In this document: piece after piece, positions 1-5,683 of the stretch | How the letters are laid out: each line of letters opens with the position of its first letter | Position numbering within the stretch: position 1 is the stretch's first letter | Origin: an uncultured Ectothiorhodospiraceae bacterium | Lineage (GTDB): Bacteria; Pseudomonadota; Gammaproteobacteria; UBA6429; Thiohalophilaceae | Assembly: GCA_947259425.1 (NCBI GenBank) | Contig: CAMYMO010000419.1 | Location: 1-7,276, forward strand | Direction: 5' to 3' | Length of the DNA: 7,276 nt | Made by a program: the position numbers and the translations under genes | Notes under the pieces: generated by a model | What the model was told of the DNA's origin: nothing | Databases searched by the model: none | What the model saw: only the letters and a program-made list of their open reading frames with translations

Positions 1-1277
1 GTCATTCCCCATTTTGGTCTTTGCTTTAAATCATAGCTGTTCGCAAAAAATATTCCCGGACGACCCGCCTTAAGCGATCCCTTCTCATAATAGGCGGTCG
101 GCATCGATCTCTCCGAATATTCGGGAATCGGCTCGACACCGTAAGGTAAACGAGGTAATTTCGAAAAAAACCGGACTAGCTCGGGATCAATTCTTTTACT
201 AATTTCACGATAGGATCTTATTAAGTCTTCGCGAGTTTCATAGTAAAATCTCGGGTCGGTAAGCATATAGTTAACGAAATCCTTATGATCACCTTTGTAA
301 CCAAGTCTTACTCTTAATTCATCCATTTTTTTTCTTATACGTTTTACTTCTTGTCGACCGAGTTCGTGAATCTGCTCCGGCGTCAGTTCTGTGGTTGTCA
401 TTTGCTTTACTAAAAAACGATACCATGACGAACCGTCCGGCAAATCCTTCATACTGATCGTGGTTCGTGTTTTTGGTAAGTACTGCGACGTCCAAAAATC
501 ATGTAATTTTATAAAAGCCGGCCGCACACTTTGACTATAGACCTCAGTTGCCTCGCGAGTTAACCGCTGCTGTGTTTGCTTGTCGATGTTTTTCGGGATC
601 TCTGAAAACGGTCGTAGCAACGGACTTTCAAGCGGTTTTTCTGGAACAATAGCAAGAATTTGCTTAGCCACATTACGCAAGGTTACTTTCGGTGGCGTGA
701 CCCCCATCTCCAACCCCTTTTCTAGGCGCTCAATGGTATTGTTTATCAAACGCGGAATTCCGTCTAAGCGCTTAAGTATGTTTTCATAATTGGAAACTGT
801 ATCATTCGGCATGGCTGCCAATGTTTTGGCAACGTGAGAATGCACACCCCCCATCTGGGTGATGACCAGATATTCGCCTTTAAAGCGCTGCCCTTCAACG
901 CTGCTTCGATAATCCGTTAATAATAATTGATAATCTAAGCGTTTTTTTTCATCGAGTTGCTTTTCGTCAAAGGTTTCAAGAAACTGTAAAATACGTCGAG
1001 CTAGCCTTTCTCTTCGATAAAGTGCCTTAAGGGAATTATCCGTCCAACGATCATGCCCTGTACTTTCGCCGATACTTGACGCGAATGTCGGATACTCTAC
1101 AACCGAATAATCGAACAACCATTGGATAAATTTTTCCAAATGCTGTTCAGACGGTACGCTCGAGTTTTCTAACTCAATTAACCGCGCGTCTAACTCAACC
1201 ATCGTTTGGGGCTTTTCGGCCGCAAAACCTGGCGTTAATACCAGGAACAGCAAGCACACCGCGATCTTTCGCAACAC
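1..1277 (-). CDS. DUF885 family secreted protein, C-terminal part beyond window
   Basis: This is an open frame of 425 codons that leaves the window without a stop. I start it at GTG 1277 because GGAGAG (1284-1289) lies 6 nt upstream; TTG 1274 is the only close alternative. Residues 1-20 form a signal peptide (LRKI, then a Leu/Val-rich core, then GFA-A), so the product should be exported. The body matches DUF885 (PF05960) in my recollection: an early YPTFAS...GES segment, GVTPPKV near residue 190, and RPGIFFANSYDL with RPKWGM close to the truncation. In this family the next stretch carries the HEAxPGHH-type metal-binding motif, so the presumed catalytic part lies just outside. DUF885 proteins are thought to be metal-dependent peptidases, but the substrate is unknown. 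No frameshift is seen. The gene follows the OmpA lipoprotein gene on the same strand after 194 bp. Confidence 0.85.
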   Translation of the reverse strand, partial: MLRKIAVCLLFLVLTPGFAAEKPQTMVELDARLIELENSSVPSEQHLEKFIQWLFDYSVVEYPTFASSIGESTGHDRWTDNSLKALYRRERLARRILQFLETFDEKQLDEKKRLDYQLLLTDYRSSVEGQRFKGEYLVITQMGGVHSHVAKTLAAMPNDTVSNYENILKRLDGIPRLINNTIERLEKGLEMGVTPPKVTLRNVAKQILAIVPEKPLESPLLRPFSEIPKNIDKQTQQRLTREATEVYSQSVRPAFIKLHDFWTSQYLPKTRTTISMKDLPDGSSWYRFLVKQMTTTELTPEQIHELGRQEVKRIRKKMDELRVRLGYKGDHKDFVNYMLTDPRFYYETREDLIRSYREISKRIDPELVRFFSKLPRLPYGVEPIPEYSERSMPTAYYEKGSLKAGRPGIFFANSYDLKQRPKWGM

Positions 1278-1394
1278 TATCGTCTCTCCATCAAAAATAC
1301 AGATGTTTGAAAATAGCGAATAGTCTAACCAACCGCGGCCGTGATATCAAAGACCGGTGTCTTCAATCATTTGACAGTAAGCACAGAGCATTTA

Positions 1395-1424
1395 GCTAAC
1401 ATTTTATGCAAAGAACATGTTAGC
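1395..1424. repeat. Inverted repeat, 8-bp arms, between OmpA and DUF885 genes
   Basis: GCTAACAT (1395-1402) and ATGTTAGC (1417-1424) are perfect complements separated by 14 nt. No T tract follows on either strand, so this does not look like an intrinsic terminator. It lies about 118 bp upstream of the DUF885 start and 47 bp past the OmpA-lipoprotein stop, which would suit an operator or an mRNA-stabilising stem. The role is inference only. Confidence 0.4.
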
Positions 1425-1471
1425 GCATGACAAGCTCTATTAGCGTGTTAATGGAGTCTGGTTTTACCCAT

Positions 1472-2164
1472 TTATTCACGTCCCTGTGTCAGTACAATTT
1501 CGACACGACGGTTACGCTGAAGATCCTCCGCAGCGTCACCGGTTGCAATCGGGCGATATTGCGAAAAACCAACAGCCTCAAGACGTACGGGATCTATTTT
1601 TTGCGCATATACAAAAAAGCGTACAACACTGGCAGCGCGGGCTGCTGATAATTCCCAATTAGAAAAATATCTGGCTTTGAGTGCTTCACCAATAGGCACG
1701 TTATCGGTATGCCCCTCGACCCGGATGTAATCCTGGGTATTCGACATTGCCGACGCCAGTTTGTCTAATACCGCTTTACCCTCCGGGAGGATCTCAGCGC
1801 TACCGGATTTAAACAAGATCCGATCAAGTACTCGTACAGACAGTTTTCCTTTTAACGTTTCGATTTCAACATTGCGTGACTTGATCTCTTCCTGCAAGGA
1901 CTGACGCAATTCATCAGCGCGCGTTTCAATGTCCTGGGCATCAGATTGGGCTTGTTCATATTGTTGCAAACAGGCATCGCGTTCCTTGGTCACGGTTGTT
2001 AATTGTGTCTCCAGGTTTGCACGTTGCTCATCCCACGCCTGTTTATCTTGCTTGGCCTGGTCACTACAGGCCAGAAGCTCGGCTTGTTGTTGATCATAAC
2101 GCGATGTGGAAACACAGCCCGTGAGCAGGGCGACGATGATAGCAATACTTAATATAGGCTTCAT
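1472..2164 (-). CDS. OmpA/MotB-type peptidoglycan-associated lipoprotein
   Basis: This is a 230-residue outer-membrane lipoprotein. A short hydrophobic leader ends in the lipobox LLTGC, making Cys17 the lipidated residue; the next residue is Val rather than Asp, which favours sorting to the outer membrane. Residues about 22-108 are rich in Gln, Glu, Lys and Ala and look like a long coiled coil. Residues about 115-226 form an OmpA C-terminal domain: ILFKSGSAEILPEG, GHTDNVPI with Asp154, LSAARAASV, and NRRVEIV near 218-224. These are the landmarks that bind the diaminopimelate side chain of peptidoglycan. The protein probably tethers the outer membrane to the cell wall. The start is secure: AAGGAGG (2170-2176) lies 5 nt before the ATG. 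There is no transmembrane helix of MotB type, so it is not a flagellar stator. It differs from Pal in its long coiled coil. Confidence 0.92.
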   Translation of the reverse strand: MKPILSIAIIVALLTGCVSTSRYDQQQAELLACSDQAKQDKQAWDEQRANLETQLTTVTKERDACLQQYEQAQSDAQDIETRADELRQSLQEEIKSRNVEIETLKGKLSVRVLDRILFKSGSAEILPEGKAVLDKLASAMSNTQDYIRVEGHTDNVPIGEALKARYFSNWELSAARAASVVRFFVYAQKIDPVRLEAVGFSQYRPIATGDAAEDLQRNRRVEIVLTQGRE

Positions 2165-2267
2165 ATTAACCTCCTTGTCATATTCGTAAATTAGAAACGA
2201 ATTGTAATACGACCAGAATAGGAAAATATGATCGGGATCAAAGAATACGTAAATGGTAACAAAAATT

Positions 2268-2286
2268 AAAAATGGGGAATGTCCCT
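2268..2286. repeat. A-rich GGGGAATGTCCC motif, possible mobile-element trace
   Basis: Five A residues precede TGGGGAATGTCCCT. In build it resembles the motif at 3888-3914 (A tract, TG-rich core, then CCCCT). From memory, similar A-rich strings with GACCCC or GTCCCC occur repeatedly in gammaproteobacterial intergenic DNA, often near REP-type transposase genes. No transposase is present here, so this is a weak, inferred call. Confidence 0.25.
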
Positions 2287-2307
2287 ATAACACCGAAATA
2301 AAACCTC

Positions 2308-2339
2308 AATAGAGTCAGGGTGATTAACTCTATTTTTTT
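2308..2339 (+). terminator. Stem-loop with seven-T tail, no matching upstream gene
   Basis: AATAGAGT (2308-2315) pairs perfectly with ACTCTATT (2327-2334) around an 11-nt loop, and the T run 2333-2339 overlaps and extends the right arm. This is the form of an intrinsic terminator read on the plus strand. The puzzle is that no plus-strand gene lies upstream: the nearest gene is the OmpA lipoprotein, running the other way. It could end an unrecognised small RNA, or block transcription entering from the left. Confidence 0.45.
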
Positions 2340-2367
2340 ACAAACTTTTACGCTGACAACAATAATT

Positions 2368-2430
2368 AAGTACTAAATTAGTAATAACCAAACGAAACTT
2401 CCAACAGAAGTTTAGGACTAATTAATACTT
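2368..2430. repeat. Nested 63-bp inverted repeat
   Basis: The outer arms AAGTACTAAATTAGT (2368-2382) and ACTAATTAATACTT (2417-2430) are complementary except for one C-A mismatch and one bulged A. Inside them, AAACTTC (2395-2401) pairs with GAAGTTT (2407-2413) around the loop CAACA. A T5 run follows the right outer arm on the plus strand. The left outer arm itself contains the near-palindrome TACTAAATTAGTA. The result is a potential two-tier stem. It could be a structured RNA, a terminator-like element or a small mobile-element relic. It does not show the core sites of an integron attC. Confidence 0.55.
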
Positions 2431-2571
2431 TTTATAATATGGAACTCATGCTTAGTAGGCATTAAAGAAAACTGAGGTCATTACGGTCTTTTCCCACGTA
2501 TTATAGTGGCCCATTAGCTATTCTGGCCAGAGCCCATTTAGCCTCCTCATTTATTGTCATTCCTGTAAAAC

Positions 2572-2609
2572 GGACAGCGTGATCTTAAGACAATCACCCC
2601 GTCCTTTTT
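2572..2609 (-). terminator. Likely terminator of the carbonic anhydrase relic
   Basis: The 12-nt arms 2572-2583 and 2593-2604 pair at 10 of 12 positions (GGAC and GTGAT blocks against ATCAC and GTCC). On the minus strand the hairpin begins 15 nt after the carbonic anhydrase stop codon and is followed by GTTTTA. On the plus strand it is followed by T5, so it could work in both directions. The placement favours its having ended the minus-strand gene. Confidence 0.55.
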
Positions 2610-2624
2610 GAATGATGTAAAAAT

Positions 2625-3278
2625 TTATTTAATTTCAGACAACAGATCCGGATTGATGACCAGATTGCGTACACCGTGTGCATGGTCTTCCTTGAATACA
2701 TTGCCCTTACACCATTTTTGCACAGACCTGATATTTACCTTGGCACTTTCGGGCGAACACTCCAACTAACCTGAAAGGGTGAAGCTTTCTCGTTATAACC
2801 CGGCCCTGTGGTTGAACCCGCATACTGTACAGGTGTACCGGTATTTTTCGTAATGTTCAGTGCCTGATGATATCCATTTTTTACGCCATGTTTTGTCAGC
2901 ATGGCAAAATCCAGTGCATTTTTATTATTCACCAGTACATATACCTGGGTCTCGACGCGAAGCTGAGGATTTTTTATCGCAGCATTTAGGCATGCGCCTA
3001 GTGTAGGTCCTGGCTTAGTCTCAGCGGTTGAATGCACGTAATGGGCTTCAATAGTATCCCGGATACAACGAACCGTGTTTACTCGAGCAAATAACTTCAT
3101 CGACCAGTTTCATTTCTGCTTTGGAAAGGTTACCCGTATACTGGTAATCGCTTTGATACCCATGGCCATCCCCATTCCCGGCATACTTGGTAAATTCTCC
3201 CCCTTTATGCTCGGTATTTTTGTAAAAATGAATATTACATAAATTCATTTTTGTGTAGAAAGGCGCCGGTGAAAACAG
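2625..3278 (-). pseudogene. Delta-class carbonic anhydrase, broken by two indels and an in-frame stop
   Basis: Three minus-strand frames join into one recognisable protein. Frame one holds LFSPAP...MNLCNIHF, EHKGGEFTKYAGNGDGHGY and SSKHGSLYPG (to about 3060). Frame two holds DTIEAHYVHST, KPGPTLGAC, NPQLRVETQVYVLVN, TGTPVQYAGSTTGPGYNEK and SVRPKV (3058 to 2744). Frame three holds KVNIRSVQKWCKGNVF, EDHAHGVRNLV and NPDLLSEIK, then TAA at 2625-2627. The first junction lacks 2 nt (or carries 1 extra) in the codons for PGDT; the second lacks 1 nt where GTG-GCC-AAG is expected. TAG at 3279-3281 interrupts the same frame upstream of MNL. A Leu-rich, signal-like stretch from GTG 3356 lies in that frame, but most of the usual N-terminal part seems to be missing. 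The intact enzyme interconverts CO2 and bicarbonate with a His-bound metal, in an exported location. The family assignment is by recalled motifs. Sequencing error could explain the indels, though not easily all the lesions. Confidence 0.78.
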
Positions 3279-3403
3279 CTACGGGACAGACAAAGAATAG
3301 TGAACCAAAATCTTCATAGCCTTGAATACTAAAAGAAGTAACAGGAACCGTCGCACTAGGATTTTTGTAAATTTTACGCTACCCCATTTTCTATTTCAGT
3401 TTT

Positions 3404-3438
3404 TTGGCAAGAAATCACCTCGTTAATACAAACGAGGT
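3404..3438 (+). promoter_or_regulatory. Possible promoter with overlapping 8-bp palindrome
   Basis: TTGGCA (3404-3409), a 17-nt spacer and TACAAA (3427-3432) make a modest sigma70-like promoter pointing at the small secreted-protein gene at 3534. ACCTCGTT (3417-3424) and AACGAGGT (3431-3438) form a perfect inverted repeat with a 6-nt centre that covers the -10 box. No T run follows, so an operator fits better than a terminator. The promoter itself is weak evidence. Confidence 0.35.
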
Positions 3439-3505
3439 CTGCTCCCAATCAGTTTGAACCTATTGCAATGCTGCAACGACTCATCGAAACACAAAACAAC
3501 ATCCA

Positions 3506-3535
3506 ATGGAGATATCAAATATGGAGATATCAAAT
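3506..3535 (+). repeat. Perfect 15-bp tandem duplication carrying the ribosome binding site
   Basis: The unit ATGGAGATATCAAAT occurs twice without a gap, at 3506-3520 and 3521-3535. Each copy contains GGAG. The second GGAG (3523-3526) lies 7 nt before ATG 3534, the start of the small-protein gene, and the repeat ends inside that ATG. The duplication therefore leaves a spare GGAG and a spare out-of-frame ATG upstream. Confidence 0.9.
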
Positions 3536-3842
3536 GATGACGAAAACCACATGCGCAATATGAGTTGGCTTATCGATGGCAATAGGCTCAGTGAACATAA
3601 CCGCACAGGCGCAAGGCTTAAAGCTAAAGCAAAGCAACCAAATGCAAACCAAGCGCACCATCCAACCTCACAGCGAGGCACGTCTGACCGCCAGGCCGAA
3701 ACGTAGCAAAGAAGAGGTAGCCGCTAGCCAGGATTACACTTCTGAGTGTGCCTTGTATGGCGGCGAGGCCAGCACCGACCCTATCGGTGGTGAAACTTGC
3801 ACCACTCCAGACGGAGATAATATTATCGTTCCCTTCCCTTGA
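3534..3842 (+). pseudogene. Small secreted protein gene with TGA inside its signal peptide
   Basis: From ATG 3534, 7 nt after a GGAG, the frame reads MMTKTTCAI, then TGA (3561-3563), then VGLSMAIGSVNITAQA-QG. Ignoring the stop, this is a textbook signal peptide with a Lys near the start, a hydrophobic core and an AQA cleavage site. The remainder (about 78 residues) is basic and Gln-rich at first (KLKQSNQMQTKRT), then acidic with two Cys: ECALYGGEASTDPIGG, ETCTTPDGDN, ending IVPFP. I do not recognise the family. A later ATG at 3576 could give 88 residues but has no visible ribosome binding site and would start halfway through the leader. The gene may be dead, misread by one base, or recently inactivated. 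The stretch before it (3279-3533) holds only the possible promoter and decayed carbonic anhydrase leader. Confidence 0.45.
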
Positions 3843-3887
3843 AAAATGACGTAATCGGGCTCAGATACCAATTATAATTAGTATGCG

Positions 3888-3914
3888 AAAAAAATGTGTT
3901 CTGACCCCTGTTTA
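3888..3914. repeat. A7-TGTGTTCTGACCCCTG motif, possible mobile-element trace
   Basis: Seven A residues run into TGTGTTCTGACCCCTGTTTA. Strings containing GTTCTGACCCC after an A tract are, as I recall, recurrent in intergenic DNA of many Gammaproteobacteria near REP-type transposases and gene-cassette boundaries. It lies between the dead small-protein gene and the intact VC0807 gene, which would suit the edge of an inserted or decayed segment. This is inference; there is no transposase in the window. Confidence 0.3.
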
Positions 3915-4013
3915 CTTATTATTTGAACAAAATTGATTTAGAATGGTCAGTTAATGAGAAGGTGTGACCCACCATGGGCACAACGAAAACAGCGAAATAC
4001 CACCACAACCAAC

Positions 4014-4742
4014 ATGAAACCGATGAATAACGATAGCATTTCAAAAACACAAAACACCCCGACACATAAACCCAGGCCGATGATCGACTTATTGGTCAGC
4101 ATCCTGATTCCATCTATTATTTTGATGAAATTCAGCAGCCCAGAGTACCTGGGCGCAAGCAGCGCGCTTATCGTCGCATTGGCCTTTCCGCTGGGATGGG
4201 GCATGTTTGAATTATTCAAATACAGAAAATTCAATTTTATTGCCCTGCTTGGGCTGATCAGTGTGTTACTCACGGGTGGCATCGGTCTGTTGCAGCTCGA
4301 TCCACAATGGTTGGCCGTCAAGGAAGCCGCCATTCCCGGACTGATCGGTATCGCTATCCTCATCTCCGCCTATACACCGTATCCGCTGATTCGAACCTTG
4401 TTGTATAACCCGAAGGTTTTGGAGGTGGAGAAGATTGAGAGCAAACTTCAGGAACTCGGTAACCAGCAAAAGTTTGAACGTCGCTTACAAGATGCCACAT
4501 ACTTGTTAAGCAGTACCTTTCTATTTTCGTCCGTGATGAATTATGTATTAGCCAAGTGGATTGTCACCAGCCCGGCAGGCAGCACCGCATTCAACGAAGA
4601 ACTCGGGCAAATGACGCTGCTGAGTTATCCTGTGATTGCCATCCCATCAACCATTATGATGATAGCTATTCTGTATTTCCTGTGGCGAACCATTCGTACC
4701 CTGACTGGTTTCAAGTTAGAGGAAGTTTTTGTCATGCATTGA
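4014..4742 (+). CDS. VC0807 family integral membrane protein
   Basis: This is a multi-pass inner-membrane protein of 242 residues from ATG 4014. An upstream in-frame ATG at 3954 adds 20 residues of non-coding appearance (RRCDPPWAQRKQRN); neither start has a clear ribosome binding site, so the start is uncertain. Counted from 3954, membrane segments lie at about 45-60, 66-87, 94-114, 124-140, 181-200 and 222-245. Family hallmarks are RPMIDLLVS, FPLGWGMFEL, NFIALLGLISVLLTGGIGL, a LLYNP motif after the fourth helix, KFERRLQDATYL, and KWIVTSPAGSTAFNEELG before the last helix. The role of VC0807 proteins is unknown; the fold has some resemblance to septation protein A (YciB). No truncation is seen. 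The gene converges with the rhodanese gene, leaving 99 bp between stops in which I see no strong terminator. Confidence 0.85.
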   Translation: MKPMNNDSISKTQNTPTHKPRPMIDLLVSILIPSIILMKFSSPEYLGASSALIVALAFPLGWGMFELFKYRKFNFIALLGLISVLLTGGIGLLQLDPQWLAVKEAAIPGLIGIAILISAYTPYPLIRTLLYNPKVLEVEKIESKLQELGNQQKFERRLQDATYLLSSTFLFSSVMNYVLAKWIVTSPAGSTAFNEELGQMTLLSYPVIAIPSTIMMIAILYFLWRTIRTLTGFKLEEVFVMH

Positions 4743-4841
4743 GGCGACAAAAAACTGATTCACGGAGTCGATAAACTCTGGGAAAACCACACTAACTTGT
4801 TAAGTAAAATAAATCCGTTCCAGCCCTATTTTTCTCCAATT

Positions 4842-5303
4842 TTACATATCGAGCCGTAGACCGCTCTGTTGCCATTCGGACCAGCCACCTTGTAACCAAT
4901 ACACCTTCTTATACCCTTTCGAGACAGCAACTTTTGCAGCCATTGCCGCTTTACCGCCTTTTTTGTCGCCATAGAATAAAATAACCGTGCTCTTGGAAGC
5001 CACCGTGTTTTCTAAATATTTTGCCGTCAGCTGCTTAAGCTCGAAACGTTCTGACCAACGAATCTTTCCTTTATTTATTTGTGCCTCACTACGCGCATCG
5101 AATATCACCATTTCTTCATCATAGTCCGCCAATTTAATTACCTCGGCCGATTTAACGGCTAACACGCCGGGGATATTGGAAGGCTTACCAATAGCAGAAT
5201 GGGCAATGCCGACCTGATTGGCGACTCCAGCCGCATTCAGTGTTGAAGTTAAGACCAACCCTAATAGGCCAGTCGTCAGTAGAGTTCCCAAGCGAACGTT
5301 CAT
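4842..5303 (-). CDS. Periplasmic rhodanese-fold protein lacking catalytic cysteine
   Basis: This is a 153-residue exported single-domain rhodanese. Residues 1-24 are a signal peptide ending STLNA-AG. The rhodanese landmarks are in order: VIFDARSEAQINKGKI (66-81), a strand VILFYGD (107-113), the active-loop region, GYKKVYWLQGGWSEWQQSGL (130-149) and a short tail. In active rhodaneses the strand is followed by Cys, which carries the sulfane sulfur; here the loop reads FYGDKKGGKAA, with Gly where Cys is expected, and the whole protein has no Cys. It therefore cannot do classical sulfur transfer and is more likely a binding or structural module. The start is clear, with GAGGTG (5308-5313) 4 nt upstream. 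It has its own promoter at 5350-5377. The upstream M16 gene on the same strand is 380 bp away, so the two are probably not tightly cotranscribed. Confidence 0.88.
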   Translation of the reverse strand: MNVRLGTLLTTGLLGLVLTSTLNAAGVANQVGIAHSAIGKPSNIPGVLAVKSAEVIKLADYDEEMVIFDARSEAQINKGKIRWSERFELKQLTAKYLENTVASKSTVILFYGDKKGGKAAMAAKVAVSKGYKKVYWLQGGWSEWQQSGLRLDM

Positions 5304-5349
5304 ATGTCACCTCTTCAAAATTCGTATATTAGCGTTTTCTAATGTTCGA

Positions 5350-5377
5350 ATTATAATCAAATCAGAGCCAGTTTCAA
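5350..5377 (-). promoter_or_regulatory. Sigma70-type promoter of the rhodanese gene
   Basis: On the minus strand TTGAAA (5372-5377, five of six to consensus) and TATAAT (5350-5355, perfect) are separated by 16 nt. Transcription would begin near 5343, giving a leader of about 40 nt before the ATG at 5303. This is the best promoter match in the window. Confidence 0.65.
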
Positions 5378-5381
5378 CTGG
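5368..5381. promoter_or_regulatory. 14-bp palindrome over the -35 box, candidate operator
   Basis: CCAGTTTCAACTGG has perfect 6-bp arms (5368-5373 and 5376-5381) around TC, and fully contains the -35 hexamer of the rhodanese promoter. A dimeric repressor bound here would block the promoter. A second, weaker hairpin, TGTCT-GTAA-AGACA, lies just beyond it. The regulator is not identifiable from this window. Confidence 0.45.
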
Positions 5382-5608
5382 TGTCTGTAAAGACAGATTT
5401 GCTTGTTTTTAGCCTGAGGTCACAATTAATGAAACTAGCTTTGGCTTTAAATTGGATGCTATCTTATTATTTTTAATCACTATTTTAGCTTTACGCTAAG
5501 TTTAGATTCGTCATTTTCATAGATGCACGGTAACAAAAAACATCAAGAGCAGAACAGAGAGCGGGATCCAGATCACAAAAATAAGTGACCGATCACCAAG
5601 ATAAAATT

Positions 5609-5632
5609 GGGAAAGGACTGCCCTTCCTTTCC
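5609..5632. repeat. Hairpin with 7-bp arms downstream of the M16 gene
   Basis: GGAAAGG (5610-5616) and CCTTTCC (5626-5632) are perfect complements around a 9-nt loop. On the minus strand the stem is followed by CCAATTTTAT, a weak T-rich tail, so it may act as a second terminator after the M16 gene. Its loop shares CTGCCCTT with the hairpin at 5650-5679. Confidence 0.4.
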
Positions 5633-5649
5633 AGTTTGGTGGATATTCC

Positions 5650-5679
5650 AAAAATGGCGCGGGGAAAACTCCCTGCCCT
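5650..5679 (-). terminator. Probable M16 gene terminator
   Basis: Read on the minus strand, a GC-rich imperfect stem (GGGCAGGGA, then a short T-rich loop, then TCCCCGCGCC) begins within 5 nt of the M16 stop codon and is followed by ATTTTT. On the plus strand the same hairpin is followed by a CCTTTTT run. The pairing contains a mismatch and a bulge, and the hairpin lies within the startless open stretch, so the call is moderate. Confidence 0.45.
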
Positions 5680-5683
5680 TTTT

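Larger units (their letters stand above)
2165..2624. other. 460-bp gene-free, hairpin-rich intergenic region
   Basis: I find no credible protein gene here on either strand. The region holds the OmpA ribosome binding site at its left edge, an A-rich GGGGAATGTCCC motif, two hairpins each followed by T residues on the plus strand, an imperfect direct repeat (about 2506-2525 and 2528-2549, sharing GCCCATT-AGC), and a hairpin directly after the carbonic anhydrase stop. A minus-strand GAGGAGG followed by ATG near 2540 opens only a 7-codon frame. Confidence 0.6.

Noticed and set aside
1..16. Match between the window start (AAAATGGGGAATG on the minus strand) and the motif at 2268
   Set aside because: Here the string encodes KWGM in a conserved DUF885 stretch, so the shared 13 bases are probably coincidence.
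580..789. Plus-strand open frame inside the DUF885 gene
   Set aside because: It is antisense to a continuous, motif-bearing coding frame and has no recognisable features.
1277..1291. Four-codon mini-frame ATGGAGAGACGATAG overlapping the DUF885 GTG start
   Set aside because: It could couple translation, but the GGAGAG inside it is simply the ribosome binding site of the GTG start; chance is sufficient.
1350..1363. AAGAC-CGGT-GTCTT hairpin as an OmpA terminator
   Set aside because: The stem is only 5 bp and no T run follows on the minus strand.
1427..1648. Plus-strand open frame over the end of the OmpA lipoprotein gene
   Set aside because: It is a shadow of the OmpA domain on the other strand, with no ribosome binding site.
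2368..2430. Integron attC site
   Set aside because: The GTTRRRY and RYYYAAC core sites are not in the required places and no integrase gene is present.
3561..3563. TGA read as selenocysteine or tryptophan
   Set aside because: I see no selenocysteine insertion element after it, and the VC0807 gene in the same window uses TGA as its stop.
3481..3681. 66-codon minus-strand frame with hydrophobic start
   Set aside because: It is antisense to the small secreted-protein frame, and its Leu-rich look comes from complementing Gln/Lys/Ala codons.
3506..3706. 66-codon plus-strand frame starting in the first repeat copy
   Set aside because: It lacks a ribosome binding site upstream, and its product has no leader or motif; the frame from 3534 fits signal peptide structure far better.
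3947..4363. Minus-strand open frames across the VC0807 gene
   Set aside because: They are shadows of a well-supported membrane protein gene.
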